DNA from: Burkholderia cepacia
GTDB lineage: Bacteria > Pseudomonadota > Gammaproteobacteria > Burkholderiales > Burkholderiaceae
Direction: 5' to 3'
DNA length: 64,000 nt
Assembly (NCBI RefSeq): GCF_001718835.1
Contig: NZ_CP013443.1
Location: 1,984,001-2,048,000, forward strand
Position numbers and translations under genes: made by a program. Shown piece after piece: positions 14,879 through 25,094 of this stretch. Numbering within the stretch: the stretch's first letter is position 1; the number at the start of each line of letters is the position of its first letter. The notes under the pieces are model-generated. The model did not search any database, was not told the origin of the DNA, and worked only from the letters and a program-made list of their open reading frames with translations.

Positions 14879-16471
14879 TTACGCCTGCCCCTGGCTCGTC
14901 AGGAACTCCTCGTAATTCCCGCCGAAGTCGAACAGCGTGCCGTCCGTACGCACTTCGATGATCCGGTTCGCCAGCCCGCTCACGAATTCGCGGTCGTGCG
15001 AGACGAAGATCAGCGTGCCTTCGAACTGTTCGAGCGCGATCTGCAGCGACTCGATCGACTCCATGTCCATGTGGTTGGTCGGCTCGTCCATCAGCAGCAC
15101 GTTGTGGCGGCCGAGCATCAGCTTGCCCCAGATCATGCGGCCCTTCTCGCCGCCCGACAGCACCTTCACCGACTTCTTGATGTCGTCCGACGAGAACAGC
15201 AGGCGGCCCAGCGTGCCGCGCACCATCGTTTCGTCGTCGCCGTCCTTGCGGTACTGGTCGATCCAGTCCATCAGCGTGATGTCGTTCGGGAACTCCTCGT
15301 ACGTGTCCTGCGGCATGTAGCCGACATTCGCGTTCTCCGACCACTTCACCGTGCCGTGCTCGAGCGGGAGCGCGCCGAGCAGCGAACGCAGCAGCGTCGT
15401 CTTGCCCGCGCCGTTCTCGCCGATGATCGCGATCCGCTCGCCCGGCTGCACCGACAGGTTGAAGTTCTGGAAGATCGTGCGCTCGTACTTCTTCGTGATG
15501 TCTTCCGCGACCACCGCGACGTTGTGCAGCTTCTTCTCGAACTCGAAGCGGATGAACGGGTTCTGACGCGACGACGGCTTGAATTCCTCGATCTTGATCT
15601 TGTCGATCTGCTTCGCGCGGCTCGTCGCCTGACGGGCCTTCGACTTGTTCGCCGAGAAGCGGCGCACGAAGTCCTGCAGTTCGGCCACGCGCTCCTTCGC
15701 GCGCGCGTTCGCCGCGGCCTGGCGCTCGCGCGCCTGTGCCGATGCGAGCATGTAGTCGTCGTAGTTGCCCGGCCAGACCTTCAGCGTGCCGTAGTCCATG
15801 TCGGCCATGTGCGTACACACCGAGTTCAGGAAGTGACGATCGTGCGAGATGATGATCATCGTCGAGTTGTACTCGTTGAGCGTGTGCTCGAGCCAACGGA
15901 TCGAGTTGATGTCGAGGTTGTTGGTCGGTTCGTCGAGCAGCAGCACGTCCGGCTTCGAGAACAGCGCCTGCGCGAGCAGCACGCGCAGCTTCCAGCCCGG
16001 CGCGACGTCGGCCATCGTGCCGTTGTGGAACTTCTCCTCGATGCCGATACCGAGCAGCAGCGCGCCCGCGCGCGCCTCGGCGTCGTAGCCGCCGTATTCG
16101 GCGAACTTGCCTTCGAGCTCGGCGGCATGCATGTAGTCGTCGTCGGTGGCTTCCGGGTTCGCGTAGATCGCGTCGCGCTCGGTCATCGCGGCCCACATCT
16201 CGGTGTGGCCCATCATCACGACGTCGAGCACGCGCACGTCTTCGTACGCGAACTGGTCCTGGCGCAGCTTGCCCAGGCGCACGTTCGGCTCCAGCGCGAC
16301 GTTGCCGGCGCTCGGTTCGAGGTCGCCGCCCAGGATCTTCATGAACGTCGACTTGCCGCAGCCGTTCGCGCCGATCAGACCATAGCGGTTGCCCTCGCCG
16401 AATTTGACCGAGATGTTCTCGAACAGGGGCTTTGGCCCGAATTGCATCGTGATGTTGGCAGTAGAAAGCAC
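14879..16471 (-). CDS. ybiT: ABC-F family ATPase, YbiT type (530 aa)
   Basis: Two ABC ATPase domains without membrane segments. The first has GLIGANGCGKST (Walker A), VAPGWKLRVLLAQAL in place of a standard signature, and LLLDEPTNNLD. The second has IIGENGAGKTT, LSGGEKGR and LLMDEPTNHMDMES. The linker (ANKSKARQATSRAKQIDKIK) is the basic ABC-F P-site region. Length (530 aa) and sequence closely match the YbiT subgroup, which acts on ribosomes rather than in transport. The start is GTG at 16471; GGGA lies upstream. It stands alone, with its 3' end beside the IS cluster. Confidence 0.95.
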   Translation of the reverse strand: MLSTANITMQFGPKPLFENISVKFGEGNRYGLIGANGCGKSTFMKILGGDLEPSAGNVALEPNVRLGKLRQDQFAYEDVRVLDVVMMGHTEMWAAMTERDAIYANPEATDDDYMHAAELEGKFAEYGGYDAEARAGALLLGIGIEEKFHNGTMADVAPGWKLRVLLAQALFSKPDVLLLDEPTNNLDINSIRWLEHTLNEYNSTMIIISHDRHFLNSVCTHMADMDYGTLKVWPGNYDDYMLASAQARERQAAANARAKERVAELQDFVRRFSANKSKARQATSRAKQIDKIKIEEFKPSSRQNPFIRFEFEKKLHNVAVVAEDITKKYERTIFQNFNLSVQPGERIAIIGENGAGKTTLLRSLLGALPLEHGTVKWSENANVGYMPQDTYEEFPNDITLMDWIDQYRKDGDDETMVRGTLGRLLFSSDDIKKSVKVLSGGEKGRMIWGKLMLGRHNVLLMDEPTNHMDMESIESLQIALEQFEGTLIFVSHDREFVSGLANRIIEVRTDGTLFDFGGNYEEFLTSQGQA

Positions 16472-16637
16472 GGCAGGTCCCGTTAGGAGGTAATCGACGG
16501 AAAACCGGACATTTTAGCAGGAGTCGGTGAATCGCTGGGTCACACCGCGTTCGGCTGTCGGATAAACAGGGGCGCATCACAATTTCCGCGGGGGCGGCAA
16601 CCGGCGCCGAAGGCGTCCCGGCCGCCGTGCGCGCCCG

Positions 16638-18884
16638 TCATTTGCCGGCCTTCGCCGACACCTTCGTCGGCGTCTTCAGCTGCGCGAACAGCTCGCTGCA
16701 TGGCACGTCCTTGTTGTTGCTCGGCGCGATCAGCGGGATCAAGGCCGCGAACGGGTTGATCAGGCCGAGGCCGACCATCGCGCCGGCGCGCAGCGCGAGC
16801 GCGCCCGCATCGACGCCGACCTTCGGGTTCTTGAACGTGCCCTTCGCATACAGCGGCGAGCGCAGCGAGAAGATCCGGAAACCCTTCGTATGCGGGTGCA
16901 CTTTCAGGTTCATCGATTCGTCGCGGAGATTGATCGGACCGTCGACGTTGATCAGCGCGTCATCCGTATCGAGCGCGAACACCTTCGGGTCGAGCATGCC
17001 GTTGGTCGCGACGAAGTCGATCGCCGCGCAGTTGATCTTCACGTCGTTGTTGCCGAACAGCTTCTCGTAGACGACGTTGGCGACGTTCAGCCCTGCCGCC
17101 TCCATCAGCAGGCGGCTGATGCGGCCGTCCGTGACGAGCGCCTTCACTTCGCCGGTCGACGTCGCCGCGAGCGCGGCCGGCGAGTTGCCGGTCGCCGACA
17201 GCGACGCGTCGCCGTTGATCTCGCCGAGCGCCGACTGCATGACCTTCTGCGTCGGGAACAGCTGCTTGAGCTTCAGGTGCCGCGCGGCCACCGTGAAGCG
17301 GCCCTTCAACGGCGCGCCGCTGCCGTCGAGATGCGCGGTCGTCGCGAGCGTGCCGCCCGCGACGCCGAACTGCAGCGGTTCGAGCGACAGCACGCCGTCC
17401 TGCATCACGATGTGCGTGTACAGGTTCGTGATCGGCAGATTCGCGCTCTTGAGCAGCTTGCGGCCCGTGAACTTGACGTCCGCGTCGAGCGCGCGCCAGC
17501 GGTCGGTCCGGAATGTCTCGACCGGCAATACACGGTCGGGCGGCTGGCGGGTCGTGTCGCCGCGCTTGGCCTTGCTCGCGGCCGTATCGGCACCGATCAC
17601 CGGGGCGAGATCGGAGAACTGCAGCAGGTTCGACACGAGCTCGCCCGACAGCTTCGGCCGCGGTTCGCGCTGCTGGTAGACCAGCGTCCCGCCCAGATCG
17701 CTGCCGCCGACGCGGCCGTTGAAGTTCTCGTAGCGGAACGTACTTGCGTGCGGCTTGAAGTTGCCGATCAGCCGGCCTTCGGTCGCGTAAGGCGGCGTAT
17801 CGGGCAGCGTGATGCCGCTGAGCTGGTAGAGATGCGACATCGACGTGCCCTGCAGCCACAGTCGCAGGTCGAGGGCCGCGAGATGCGTCGGATCGGTCAG
17901 CGTGCCGACGATCGCGAGCCGCGTGTCGCCGGCCTTCACGTCCGCCTGCAGCGGGAACGGACGTGTCGCATCCTGGATCGCCAGCACGCCGCCGAGCTTG
18001 CCGGTACCGGTGATCGGCACGTTCTTGTAGCGACCGTCGACCTTCACGCCGAATGCGTACGCGGGGCCGGCCGCCTTGGCAGTCGCGCGGGCGTCGCTCG
18101 CGCCGGAAGCCGATGCGACCGCCGCGGCGGACGAAGCAACCGGCGTGAACGACGCGGCCGCCGCACTCGCGGCCTGCGCGGCGGAAGCGCCCGACGCGGC
18201 CTCTGCGCTGGCCTTCGCGCTCAGCTGCGCGGCGCCGTGCTTGCCGACACGCTGCGCGGATGCCGCACGCGACGTCTGCTCCTGCTCCTTCAGCACGTCG
18301 CCGAGCGGAATCGGCTGCCCGAGCGTATCGATCGCGACGGTCAGGTCGGCCTTCGTGATCGCGTCGCGATACGTGACGGTGCCCTTCGCGAAACCGAAGC
18401 TGTCGAGCCGCACTTTCCACGGCGACGGCTGCGACGATTGCTTGAACTGGAAGGTCCACGTGTTGCGGCCGTCGGCGAGCCGCTCGAGGTCGACGGCCGG
18501 ATTCACGACGTCGATCGACGGGATCACGATTTCATGCGCGAGCAGCGGCAGGATCGCGAGATCGAAGTGCGCGGCGTCGAGCGTGACGAACTTGGGCGTC
18601 TTCGCCCAGTCGGGGTTGCCGATCTCGAGTTGCGTGGCCGAAAAGCTCGGCCAGGGCACCCAGGCACGCCAGCCGGTTTCGCCGTCGGGGCGGCGCCAGC
18701 CGACCTTGAGATCGCCGTTGATCGCGAACGGGCGGCCGAGTGCGGCACTCACCTGTTCGTTGACCCACGGCTTCGCGCGGTTCCAGTCGAAGACGAAGAG
18801 AAAGATGCCGGCCGCCGCGATGAGCACCGCGACGATGCCGACGATCCATGCAGCCGATTTGCCGATGGCTCGGGTAAGCGTCAT
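16638..18884 (-). CDS. AsmA-family inner-membrane-anchored protein (748 aa)
   Basis: Starts at ATG 18884 (MTLTRAIGKSAAWIV) with one N-terminal transmembrane helix at about residues 12-34, then a large periplasmic region. The pattern (FAINGDLKVGWRR, ...LEIGNPDWAKTPKF, ...IDVVNPAVDLERLADGRNTW) is that of AsmA/YicH-type proteins, thought to take part in lipid transport or outer-membrane assembly. An Ala/Ser-rich low-complexity insertion of about 65 residues lies near 200-265. The C-terminal part (GRISRLLMEAAGLNVANVVYEK) is the conserved AsmA_2-type region. It is transcribed divergently from the FetA-like gene. Confidence 0.85.
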   Translation of the reverse strand: MTLTRAIGKSAAWIVGIVAVLIAAAGIFLFVFDWNRAKPWVNEQVSAALGRPFAINGDLKVGWRRPDGETGWRAWVPWPSFSATQLEIGNPDWAKTPKFVTLDAAHFDLAILPLLAHEIVIPSIDVVNPAVDLERLADGRNTWTFQFKQSSQPSPWKVRLDSFGFAKGTVTYRDAITKADLTVAIDTLGQPIPLGDVLKEQEQTSRAASAQRVGKHGAAQLSAKASAEAASGASAAQAASAAAASFTPVASSAAAVASASGASDARATAKAAGPAYAFGVKVDGRYKNVPITGTGKLGGVLAIQDATRPFPLQADVKAGDTRLAIVGTLTDPTHLAALDLRLWLQGTSMSHLYQLSGITLPDTPPYATEGRLIGNFKPHASTFRYENFNGRVGGSDLGGTLVYQQREPRPKLSGELVSNLLQFSDLAPVIGADTAASKAKRGDTTRQPPDRVLPVETFRTDRWRALDADVKFTGRKLLKSANLPITNLYTHIVMQDGVLSLEPLQFGVAGGTLATTAHLDGSGAPLKGRFTVAARHLKLKQLFPTQKVMQSALGEINGDASLSATGNSPAALAATSTGEVKALVTDGRISRLLMEAAGLNVANVVYEKLFGNNDVKINCAAIDFVATNGMLDPKVFALDTDDALINVDGPINLRDESMNLKVHPHTKGFRIFSLRSPLYAKGTFKNPKVGVDAGALALRAGAMVGLGLINPFAALIPLIAPSNNKDVPCSELFAQLKTPTKVSAKAGK

Positions 18885-19036
18885 GGCGGTTCCGTTGTTG
18901 TTCTGAAATGTTGCCGCGCCATGCCATGCCGCTTGCGTGGACGAACGGCGCACGACACCCGCGGCTTTTCAATCGGTATTATGACGCACGCCATGGTGAC
19001 GTTTCGGCGCCATTAACGCTTTTTTTCATTTGTGAC

Positions 19037-19731
<695 letters not shown>

Positions 19732-19735
<4 letters not shown>

Positions 19736-20535
19736 GCCCCGCACTGCAGGACCTGAGCCTCGTCGACGTCGGCATCGCCGCCGCGCTCGTCGCGGTCAAC
19801 GGCGCGATCTCGATGGCGCTGTCGCTCGGCCTCGGCCGCAAGCTCGCGCTCGCGGCCGTGCGCACCGTCGTGCAGCTGCTCGCGATCGGCTACGTGCTCG
19901 GCTGGGTATTCGGTCATCCTCACTGGTACATCGTGCTGCCGCTCACCGCGCTGATGACCTTGATCGCCGGGTTCGCCGGCGCGGGGCGCGGCAAACGCAC
20001 CTACCGCGGCCAGCGCATCGACAGCATCGCGTCGATCTGGTTCAGCAGCTGGTTCGTCGCGGCGGTCGGCCTGTTCGTCGTGATCCGCATCCATCCGTGG
20101 TACGCACCGCAATACGCGATTCCGATCCTCGGGATGATTCTCGGCAATACGCTCACGGGTGTGTCGCTCGGCGTCGAGCGGATGATGGAGGAGCTCACGG
20201 CGCGCCGCGATCGTGTCGAAACCGCACTCGCGCTCGGCGCGACGCGCTGGGAAGCCGCGCAGGACGCCGCGCGCCAGGCCGTGCGCGCGGGCATGCTGCC
20301 GACGTTGAACCAGATGGCCGTCGTCGGCGTCGTGAGCCTGCCGGGAATGATGACGGGCCAGGTGCTGGCCGGCCAGTCGCCGCTGCAGGCCGTGCGCTAC
20401 CAGATCGTGATCATGTTCCTGATCGCCGCGGCTTCCGCGCTGGGCACCGTCGGCGCGGTACTGATGACCTATCGCCGGCTGTTCTCGGCCGATCACCGCT
20501 TTCTCGCATCGCGGCTCGAGGAACGCGCGCACTGA
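19732..20535 (+). CDS. fetB: ABC transporter permease, FetB/YbbM type (267 aa)
   Basis: An integral membrane protein with six or seven hydrophobic segments. It has the UPF0014/FetB hallmarks: VRTVVQLLAIGYVLG near the N-terminus, PILGMILGNTLTGVSLG in the middle, an RRDRVETALALGATRWEAAQ loop and a LPGMMTGQVLAGQSP segment. Start overlaps the ATPase stop. Together they form a complete FetAB-type metal exporter; iron specificity is by family analogy. Confidence 0.9.
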
Positions 20536-20552
20536 CAGGCATCGTCGCGCCG

Positions 20553-21023
20553 CTAACGCGCGCGCCGCTTGCCGAGCGCCTGCCGCAGCGCGGCGAGCAC
20601 GTCGGCGTCGGGCGCCAGGGCGTCGACCGACGCAACGACGCGCACCGCGCGCGGCGTCGTCACATAGGCCTGCGCGCCGACACGGCCGCCGCTGCCGGCC
20701 GAGCGCGTCGTCACGACGAGCGCCTGCGGCGCCCGTGCGCCGAGGTCGGCCGTGAACGCATCGGTGACCGTACCGTCACGCGCATGCAGCGCGCCCGTCA
20801 CGTAGTCGTCGGTATCGAAGCCGGCGGCGGCATGCGCGGTCGAATACACCCGCACCGCGTAGCTGCCGGTCGAGCACGGCTCGAGCGCGCCGCTCGACAC
20901 GACCGCCACCTGCTGCCGGGACGGCAACTCGACCTTTTTCACGAAACTGCAATCGTCGGCCGCATGCGCCGGCGCGGCGACGAGCGCGGCGGTGGCGAGC
21001 AGCGCGCGCATTCGGTCTTTCAT
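20553..21023 (-). CDS. PliI-like periplasmic lysozyme inhibitor (156 aa)
   Basis: Starts at ATG 21023 (MKDRMRALLATAALVAAPAHA), a clear signal peptide ending about residue 21; the frame continues upstream without a better start. The mature part matches the PliI inhibitor pattern: LPSRQQVAVVSSGALEP, GSYAVRVYS, DDYVTGALHARDGTV, and the highly characteristic ALVVTTRSAGSGG block that forms the lysozyme-binding loop. PliI proteins protect peptidoglycan from I-type lysozymes of invertebrate hosts. It converges on fetB with a 17-bp gap. Family identified from motif memory. Confidence 0.75.
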   Translation of the reverse strand: MKDRMRALLATAALVAAPAHAADDCSFVKKVELPSRQQVAVVSSGALEPCSTGSYAVRVYSTAHAAAGFDTDDYVTGALHARDGTVTDAFTADLGARAPQALVVTTRSAGSGGRVGAQAYVTTPRAVRVVASVDALAPDADVLAALRQALGKRRAR

Positions 21024-21155
21024 CGGGATTCCGTTCAGAGACTGGGGGGCATGCCGGGGAGGATAACGTGACATCCGCATGACGTCACGCTGGTGGTCAC
21101 GAGCGCAGCGGCGCGCAACCGTTCCGTGTCACGCCGCGCTGCGCCCACGCACCGT

Positions 21156-21707
21156 TCAGCGTTTGATCGACACCGTCACCTTCGTGCCGTCGCTCATCGT
21201 GACGGACTTCGAACCGCCGTTGGTCGGGATCGACACCCACTTCACCTGGCTCACCGACGCGACGTCCGGGCATTGCAGCGACTTGCCGCCGGCCGTCACG
21301 TTGCGCGTGCCCTTCGGCGCGGCCGCCTGGAAGCTCATCTGCACGTTGGCGACGCCCTTCGCGTCCACCGACGGCGCGAGCCGCACCTGGGTCTGGCGCA
21401 CCATCGCGCCGTTCGCGTCGCGCGGCAGGTTGTCGGCATTGGGGCAGCCGTCCGGCATCGCGACCGCACCGCTCGGCGGCACCGACTTCCAGTTGAAGTC
21501 GTCCGTCTCGCCCGAGCGGATCTTGCGGGTTTCCTGCGTATTGCCGAAGGTCTTCGAGTCGACCTTGACGGTGTATTCGAGCTGTCCGGTGCCGCCGCCC
21601 TTCAGGCTGCCCTTGACCGGCGGCGCCGCGAATACGCTCGCACTGACGCACGCCGCCGCGAACACGACCGACCACGATGCGGCGACTGACAAGCTGCGTT
21701 GGCTCAT
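21156..21707 (-). CDS. secreted protein of unknown function (183 aa, DUF6013-like)
   Basis: A signal peptide (residues 1-27, ending SVFAA) precedes a beta-rich mature protein with GQLEYTVKVDSKTFGNTQET, a RQTQVRLAP strand and two Cys (in PDGCPNAD and LQCPD) that may form a disulfide. AAGGAGGTC precedes the ATG at normal spacing. The pattern resembles proteins annotated DUF6013 in Burkholderia, but I am unsure of that number. Function unknown; periplasmic or secreted. A 132-bp gap separates it from the PliI-like gene, so the two are probably independent. Confidence 0.75.
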   Translation of the reverse strand: MSQRSLSVAASWSVVFAAACVSASVFAAPPVKGSLKGGGTGQLEYTVKVDSKTFGNTQETRKIRSGETDDFNWKSVPPSGAVAMPDGCPNADNLPRDANGAMVRQTQVRLAPSVDAKGVANVQMSFQAAAPKGTRNVTAGGKSLQCPDVASVSQVKWVSIPTNGGSKSVTMSDGTKVTVSIKR

Positions 21708-21868
21708 GCTGACCTCCTTGGTATGCGGCGGGCACGCGCATGCCGCGCGGTTTTCGATGCATGATGCGCTGCCAGTCTACCGCCAAGCGGGGTGCAATGC
21801 GCCGCAAACGCATCGGGTGTTACCCCGCTTGCGTTCGCGGCGCCGCGCGGCTTACGCGCGATGCCGGC

Positions 21869-22888
21869 TCAGAAGCCGCTCAGCACGAGCTTGCCGATCG
21901 CGCGCCCGGCCTCGAGCAACCGGTGCGCGCGCCGCACGTTCGCGGCATTGATCGTGCCGAGCTGCTCGCCGAGCGTGGTGCGCAGCGTGCCGCCGTCCAC
22001 GAGCCGCGCGACTTCGCCGAGGATCCGGTGCTGCTCGATCATGTCCGGTGTCTCGAACATCGCACGCGTGAACATGAACTCCCAGTGAAACGCGGCGCTC
22101 TTCGCCTTCAGCAGTTCGACCGGCACCGGCTTGTCGTTCTCGACGATCGTGCAAATGCCGCCCTGCGGCCGGATTACCTCCGCAGCGGCGGGGAAATGGC
22201 GATCCGTATCGTTGAAAATCAGCACGTAGTCGACGCTCGGATGCCCGGCCTCGCGCAACTGTGCCGGCAAGTCGCCGAAATGGTCGACCACCGCATCCGC
22301 GCCCAGCGCGCGCACCCATTCGGCCGACGCCGGCCGCGACGCGGTCGCGATCACGTGCAGCTGGCCGAGCGCCTTCGCGAGCTGGATCGCGATCGAGCCC
22401 ACGCCGCCCGCGCCGCCGATGATCAGCACCGATTTGCCGGCGTCCGCGCCCTGCGGCGACACATGCAGCCGGTCGAACAGCGCTTCCCACGCAGTCAGTG
22501 CGGTGAGCGGCAGCGCGGCCGCCGCGGCGAAATCGAGCGTACGCGGCTTCAGCGCGGCGATCCGCTCGTCGACCGTATGGAATTCGCTGTTCGCGCCGGG
22601 CCGCGTGATGCTGCCCGCGTAGAACACTTCGTCGCCGGGCCGGAACAACGTGACGTCGGCACCGACCGCGACCACCGTGCCGGCCGCGTCCCAGCCGAGC
22701 ACGCGCGGCGTGTCCTCGACCTGCGGCTTCGGTGCGCGCACCTTGGTATCCACCGGGTTCACGGAAATCGCCTCGACCTTCACGAGCAGGTCGCGCGGGC
22801 CCGGCGCAGGCTGCGGCAGCTCCACGTCGAGCAAGGCTTGCGGGTCGTCGATCGGCAGATAACGGGTCAGTCCAACGGCCTTCATCAC
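21869..22888 (-). CDS. medium-chain dehydrogenase/reductase (zinc-type alcohol dehydrogenase-like, 339 aa)
   Basis: GroES-like N-terminal domain (VEAISVNPVDTKVRAPKP, VLGWDAAGTVVAVG) and a Rossmann fold with GGAGGVGSIAIQLAKALG at about residues 160-177. The catalytic zinc Cys/His of true alcohol dehydrogenases and the structural-zinc Cys cluster are absent, so it is a quinone-oxidoreductase/enoyl-reductase-type NADPH enzyme. Two ATGs are adjacent (22888, 22885). It is divergent from a LysR regulator 119 bp away, which very likely controls it; the substrate is unknown. Confidence 0.88.
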   Translation of the reverse strand: MMKAVGLTRYLPIDDPQALLDVELPQPAPGPRDLLVKVEAISVNPVDTKVRAPKPQVEDTPRVLGWDAAGTVVAVGADVTLFRPGDEVFYAGSITRPGANSEFHTVDERIAALKPRTLDFAAAAALPLTALTAWEALFDRLHVSPQGADAGKSVLIIGGAGGVGSIAIQLAKALGQLHVIATASRPASAEWVRALGADAVVDHFGDLPAQLREAGHPSVDYVLIFNDTDRHFPAAAEVIRPQGGICTIVENDKPVPVELLKAKSAAFHWEFMFTRAMFETPDMIEQHRILGEVARLVDGGTLRTTLGEQLGTINAANVRRAHRLLEAGRAIGKLVLSGF

Positions 22889-22974
22889 GAAACTCCTTCA
22901 GGAAAATCCGGGGGCCGCGGCGCAGCCCCATGAACATCATCGTAGGCAACCCGATCATTCGAGAAAACCGCTAT

Positions 22975-22998
22975 ATTTCCTGAAACATTTTCAGGAAT
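22975..22998. promoter_or_regulatory. inverted-repeat operator candidate for the LysR/dehydrogenase pair
   Basis: TTCCTGAAA-CA-TTTTCAGGAA forms a near-perfect palindrome 10 bases upstream of the LysR gene start, in the divergent promoter region. Position and symmetry fit an operator used for autoregulation and for control of the dehydrogenase. The LysR consensus T-N11-A is compatible but weak evidence on its own. Confidence 0.55.
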
Positions 22999-23007
22999 TC
23001 CAGAATA

Positions 23008-23949
23008 ATGGCCTCCGATCCGATTCCGGTTCCCGACAAGCCGCTCGACCTCCTCGACGTCGCGCTGTTCGTTCGCGCGGCCCTGCTCGCGAACGTCACC
23101 GCGGCCGGGCGCGAATTCGGGGTGTCGGCCGCGGTCGCGAGCGCGCGCATCGCCCAGCTCGAGCGTCAGCTCGGCGCACGGCTGCTGCACCGCACCACGC
23201 GCCGTATCAGCCTGACGCAGGACGGTGAAGTCTTCATGGCGCACGCCGATACGCTGCTGTCGGCCGCCGACGCCGCGCGTGCGTCGGTCGGCCACGGCCG
23301 CACCGAGCCGTACGGGCGGCTGAAGGTGTCGATGTCGTCGTCGTTCGGCCGGCAGCATGTCGCGCCGGTGATTCCCGCATTCCTGCGCCGTTATCCGTCC
23401 GTGTCGCTCGACCTGCGGCTGTCGGACGAGATCGTCGATCTCGTCGACGACGGCTACGACGTCGCGATCCGCCTCGGCGCGCTGAAGGATTCGACGCTCG
23501 TCGCGCGCAAGCTCGCCGCCAACCGTCGCGTGCTGTGCTGCTCGCCCGCGTATCTCGCCGGGCACGGCACGCCGCGCCATCCGGCCGACCTCGCGCAGCA
23601 TGAATGCGTGATCCTCGGCGACCAGCGCGACTGGTCGTTCGCCACGCCGCAAGGCCCGTTCACCGTGCGGGTCGGCGGCCGGCTCGTCGCGAGCAACGGC
23701 GAGGCCATCCGCGAAGCGCTCGTCGACGGCTTCGGGATCGCGATCAAGTCGACCTGGGACGTCGCGCCCCAATTGGCGCGCGGTGCGCTCGTCACGATAC
23801 TCGACGACTATCCGTTCGCCGACGACGTCGCGATCTGGGCCGTCTACCCGAGCCGCACGCACGTGCCGCTGAAGACGCTCGCGTTCATCGCGTTCCTGGC
23901 CGAACATTTCGGCGATCCGCCGTACTGGGATCGGGCGGATGCACGATAG
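23008..23949 (+). CDS. LysR-family transcriptional regulator (313 aa)
   Basis: Winged HTH at residues 17-75 (FVRAALLANVTAAGREFGVS, ARIAQLERQLGARLLHRTTR) followed by the LysR substrate-binding domain (GRLKVSMSSSFGRQHVAPVI, DVAIRLGALKDSTLVARKLA). The helix VTAAGREFGVSAAVASARI is like that of regulators that repress an adjacent dehydrogenase. It is divergent from the dehydrogenase, and the shared 119-bp region contains TTTCCTGAAACATTTTCAGGAA, an almost perfect inverted repeat near 22976-22997 that is a good LysR operator candidate. Confidence 0.93.
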   Translation: MASDPIPVPDKPLDLLDVALFVRAALLANVTAAGREFGVSAAVASARIAQLERQLGARLLHRTTRRISLTQDGEVFMAHADTLLSAADAARASVGHGRTEPYGRLKVSMSSSFGRQHVAPVIPAFLRRYPSVSLDLRLSDEIVDLVDDGYDVAIRLGALKDSTLVARKLAANRRVLCCSPAYLAGHGTPRHPADLAQHECVILGDQRDWSFATPQGPFTVRVGGRLVASNGEAIREALVDGFGIAIKSTWDVAPQLARGALVTILDDYPFADDVAIWAVYPSRTHVPLKTLAFIAFLAEHFGDPPYWDRADAR

Positions 23950-24176
23950 ACGGCGCGCGTAGCCGGTGCGGGCCGGCTCCAGGCGCGCGCATGAATGAAC
24001 TCGACTGCCCGCCCGCGATCGCCGCGCGCCGCCGTCCGGCACCCGAGCCGCACCGACCGGCTACAATGTTGCGTTTGCGGCGCCGCCGCCCGCCGCCGGC
24101 ATCGGGCGGGCCGGTTAGGCGTCCGCAGGCGGCCACGGCCGCCCACGCATTCCATTCGCATTCCAGCCCATCCGTC

Positions 24177-25022
24177 ATGACCCACAACCTCGTCATCCAG
24201 AGCCTTGCGCCGCTGTCGGACGCCCATCACAAACCGCTGCTCGCGCTGTCGCGCGGCACCCGCATCGTGCAGACCGACGATCATGCGCTGCGCATCGAGG
24301 ACGCGAGCCCGGCACAGCGCCTCGACATCGACGCGTACTGCGGCACGCACGCGCTCGACTTCGCGTTCGTCGAGGCCGGCCGCACGCTCGCCGATTTCGG
24401 GCTCGCCGTGATGGACATGGATTCGACGCTGATCACGATCGAATGCATCGACGAGATCGCCGATTTCTGCGGGCTGAAAACGCAGGTCGCCGAGATCACC
24501 GAAGCGTCGATGCGCGGCGAGATCCGCGACTTCAACGAAAGCCTGACGCGCCGCGTCGCGCTGCTGGCCGGGCTCGACGCGCACGCGCTCGAACGCGTGT
24601 ACGAGGAACGGCTGCAACTGACGCCGGGCGCCGAGACGATGCTCGCCGGCGTGAAGGCCGCCGGCATGAAGACGCTGCTCGTGTCGGGCGGCTTCACGTT
24701 CTTCACCGAGCGGCTGAAGGCGCGCCTCGGCCTCGACTACGCGCATGCGAACACGCTCGAGATCGTCGACGGCAAGCTGACCGGCAAGGTGCTCGGCGAG
24801 ATCGTCAACGCCGACGTGAAGGCGCGCCTGCTGCGCGAGACCTGCGCGTCGCTCGGCCTCGAGCCGAGCCGCGCGATCGCGATGGGCGACGGGTCGAACG
24901 ACCTGAAGATGATGGCCGAAGCCGGGCTGTCGGTCGCGTACCACGCGAAGCCCGTCGTGCGCGACGCGGCGACGGTCGCGTTCGATCACGTCGGCCTCGA
25001 CGGGCTGCTGCGGCTGTTCTGA
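24177..25022 (+). CDS. serB: phosphoserine phosphatase (281 aa)
   Basis: HAD-family hydrolase with motif I DMDST (Asp80 nucleophile, Asp82), IECIDEIADFCG substrate region, motif II LLVSGGFTFFT, motif III Lys in KARLLRETCASLG and motif IV MGDGSNDLKMM. It hydrolyses O-phosphoserine in the last step of serine synthesis, in the cytoplasm. The N-terminal 75 residues are an ACT-like region typical of SerB. I used ATG 24177 (MTHNLVIQSLA); the frame is open far upstream by chance of high GC. Confidence 0.95.
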   Translation: MTHNLVIQSLAPLSDAHHKPLLALSRGTRIVQTDDHALRIEDASPAQRLDIDAYCGTHALDFAFVEAGRTLADFGLAVMDMDSTLITIECIDEIADFCGLKTQVAEITEASMRGEIRDFNESLTRRVALLAGLDAHALERVYEERLQLTPGAETMLAGVKAAGMKTLLVSGGFTFFTERLKARLGLDYAHANTLEIVDGKLTGKVLGEIVNADVKARLLRETCASLGLEPSRAIAMGDGSNDLKMMAEAGLSVAYHAKPVVRDAATVAFDHVGLDGLLRLF

Positions 25023-25030
25023 AATCAAAA

Positions 25031-25060
25031 CGCCGGCGCGACCTCAGGTCACGCCGGCGC
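25031..25060. terminator. bidirectional hairpin between serB and metC
   Basis: ACGCCGGCG and CGCCGGCGC arms enclose a further GACCTCAGGTC palindrome, giving a stem of about 13 bp nearly without loop. It lies 8 bp after the serB stop and 35 bp from the convergent metC stop; AAAA on the left gives a T-run in the metC direction. Confidence 0.6.
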
Positions 25061-25094
25061 CTAGCCTAGCCTGTCCTGCCTGCCCGCGCGCCGC

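Noticed and set aside
14417..16486. Long open frame on the plus strand antisense to ybiT (689 codons)
   Set aside because: It is the antisense shadow of a high-GC gene with strong third-position bias; the product is rich in Arg, His and Val with no recognisable domain, while the minus-strand gene is a clear ABC-F protein.
16890..19016. Plus-strand open frame of 708 codons opposite the AsmA-like gene
   Set aside because: Same shadow effect; Arg-rich product without motifs, no ribosome-binding site.
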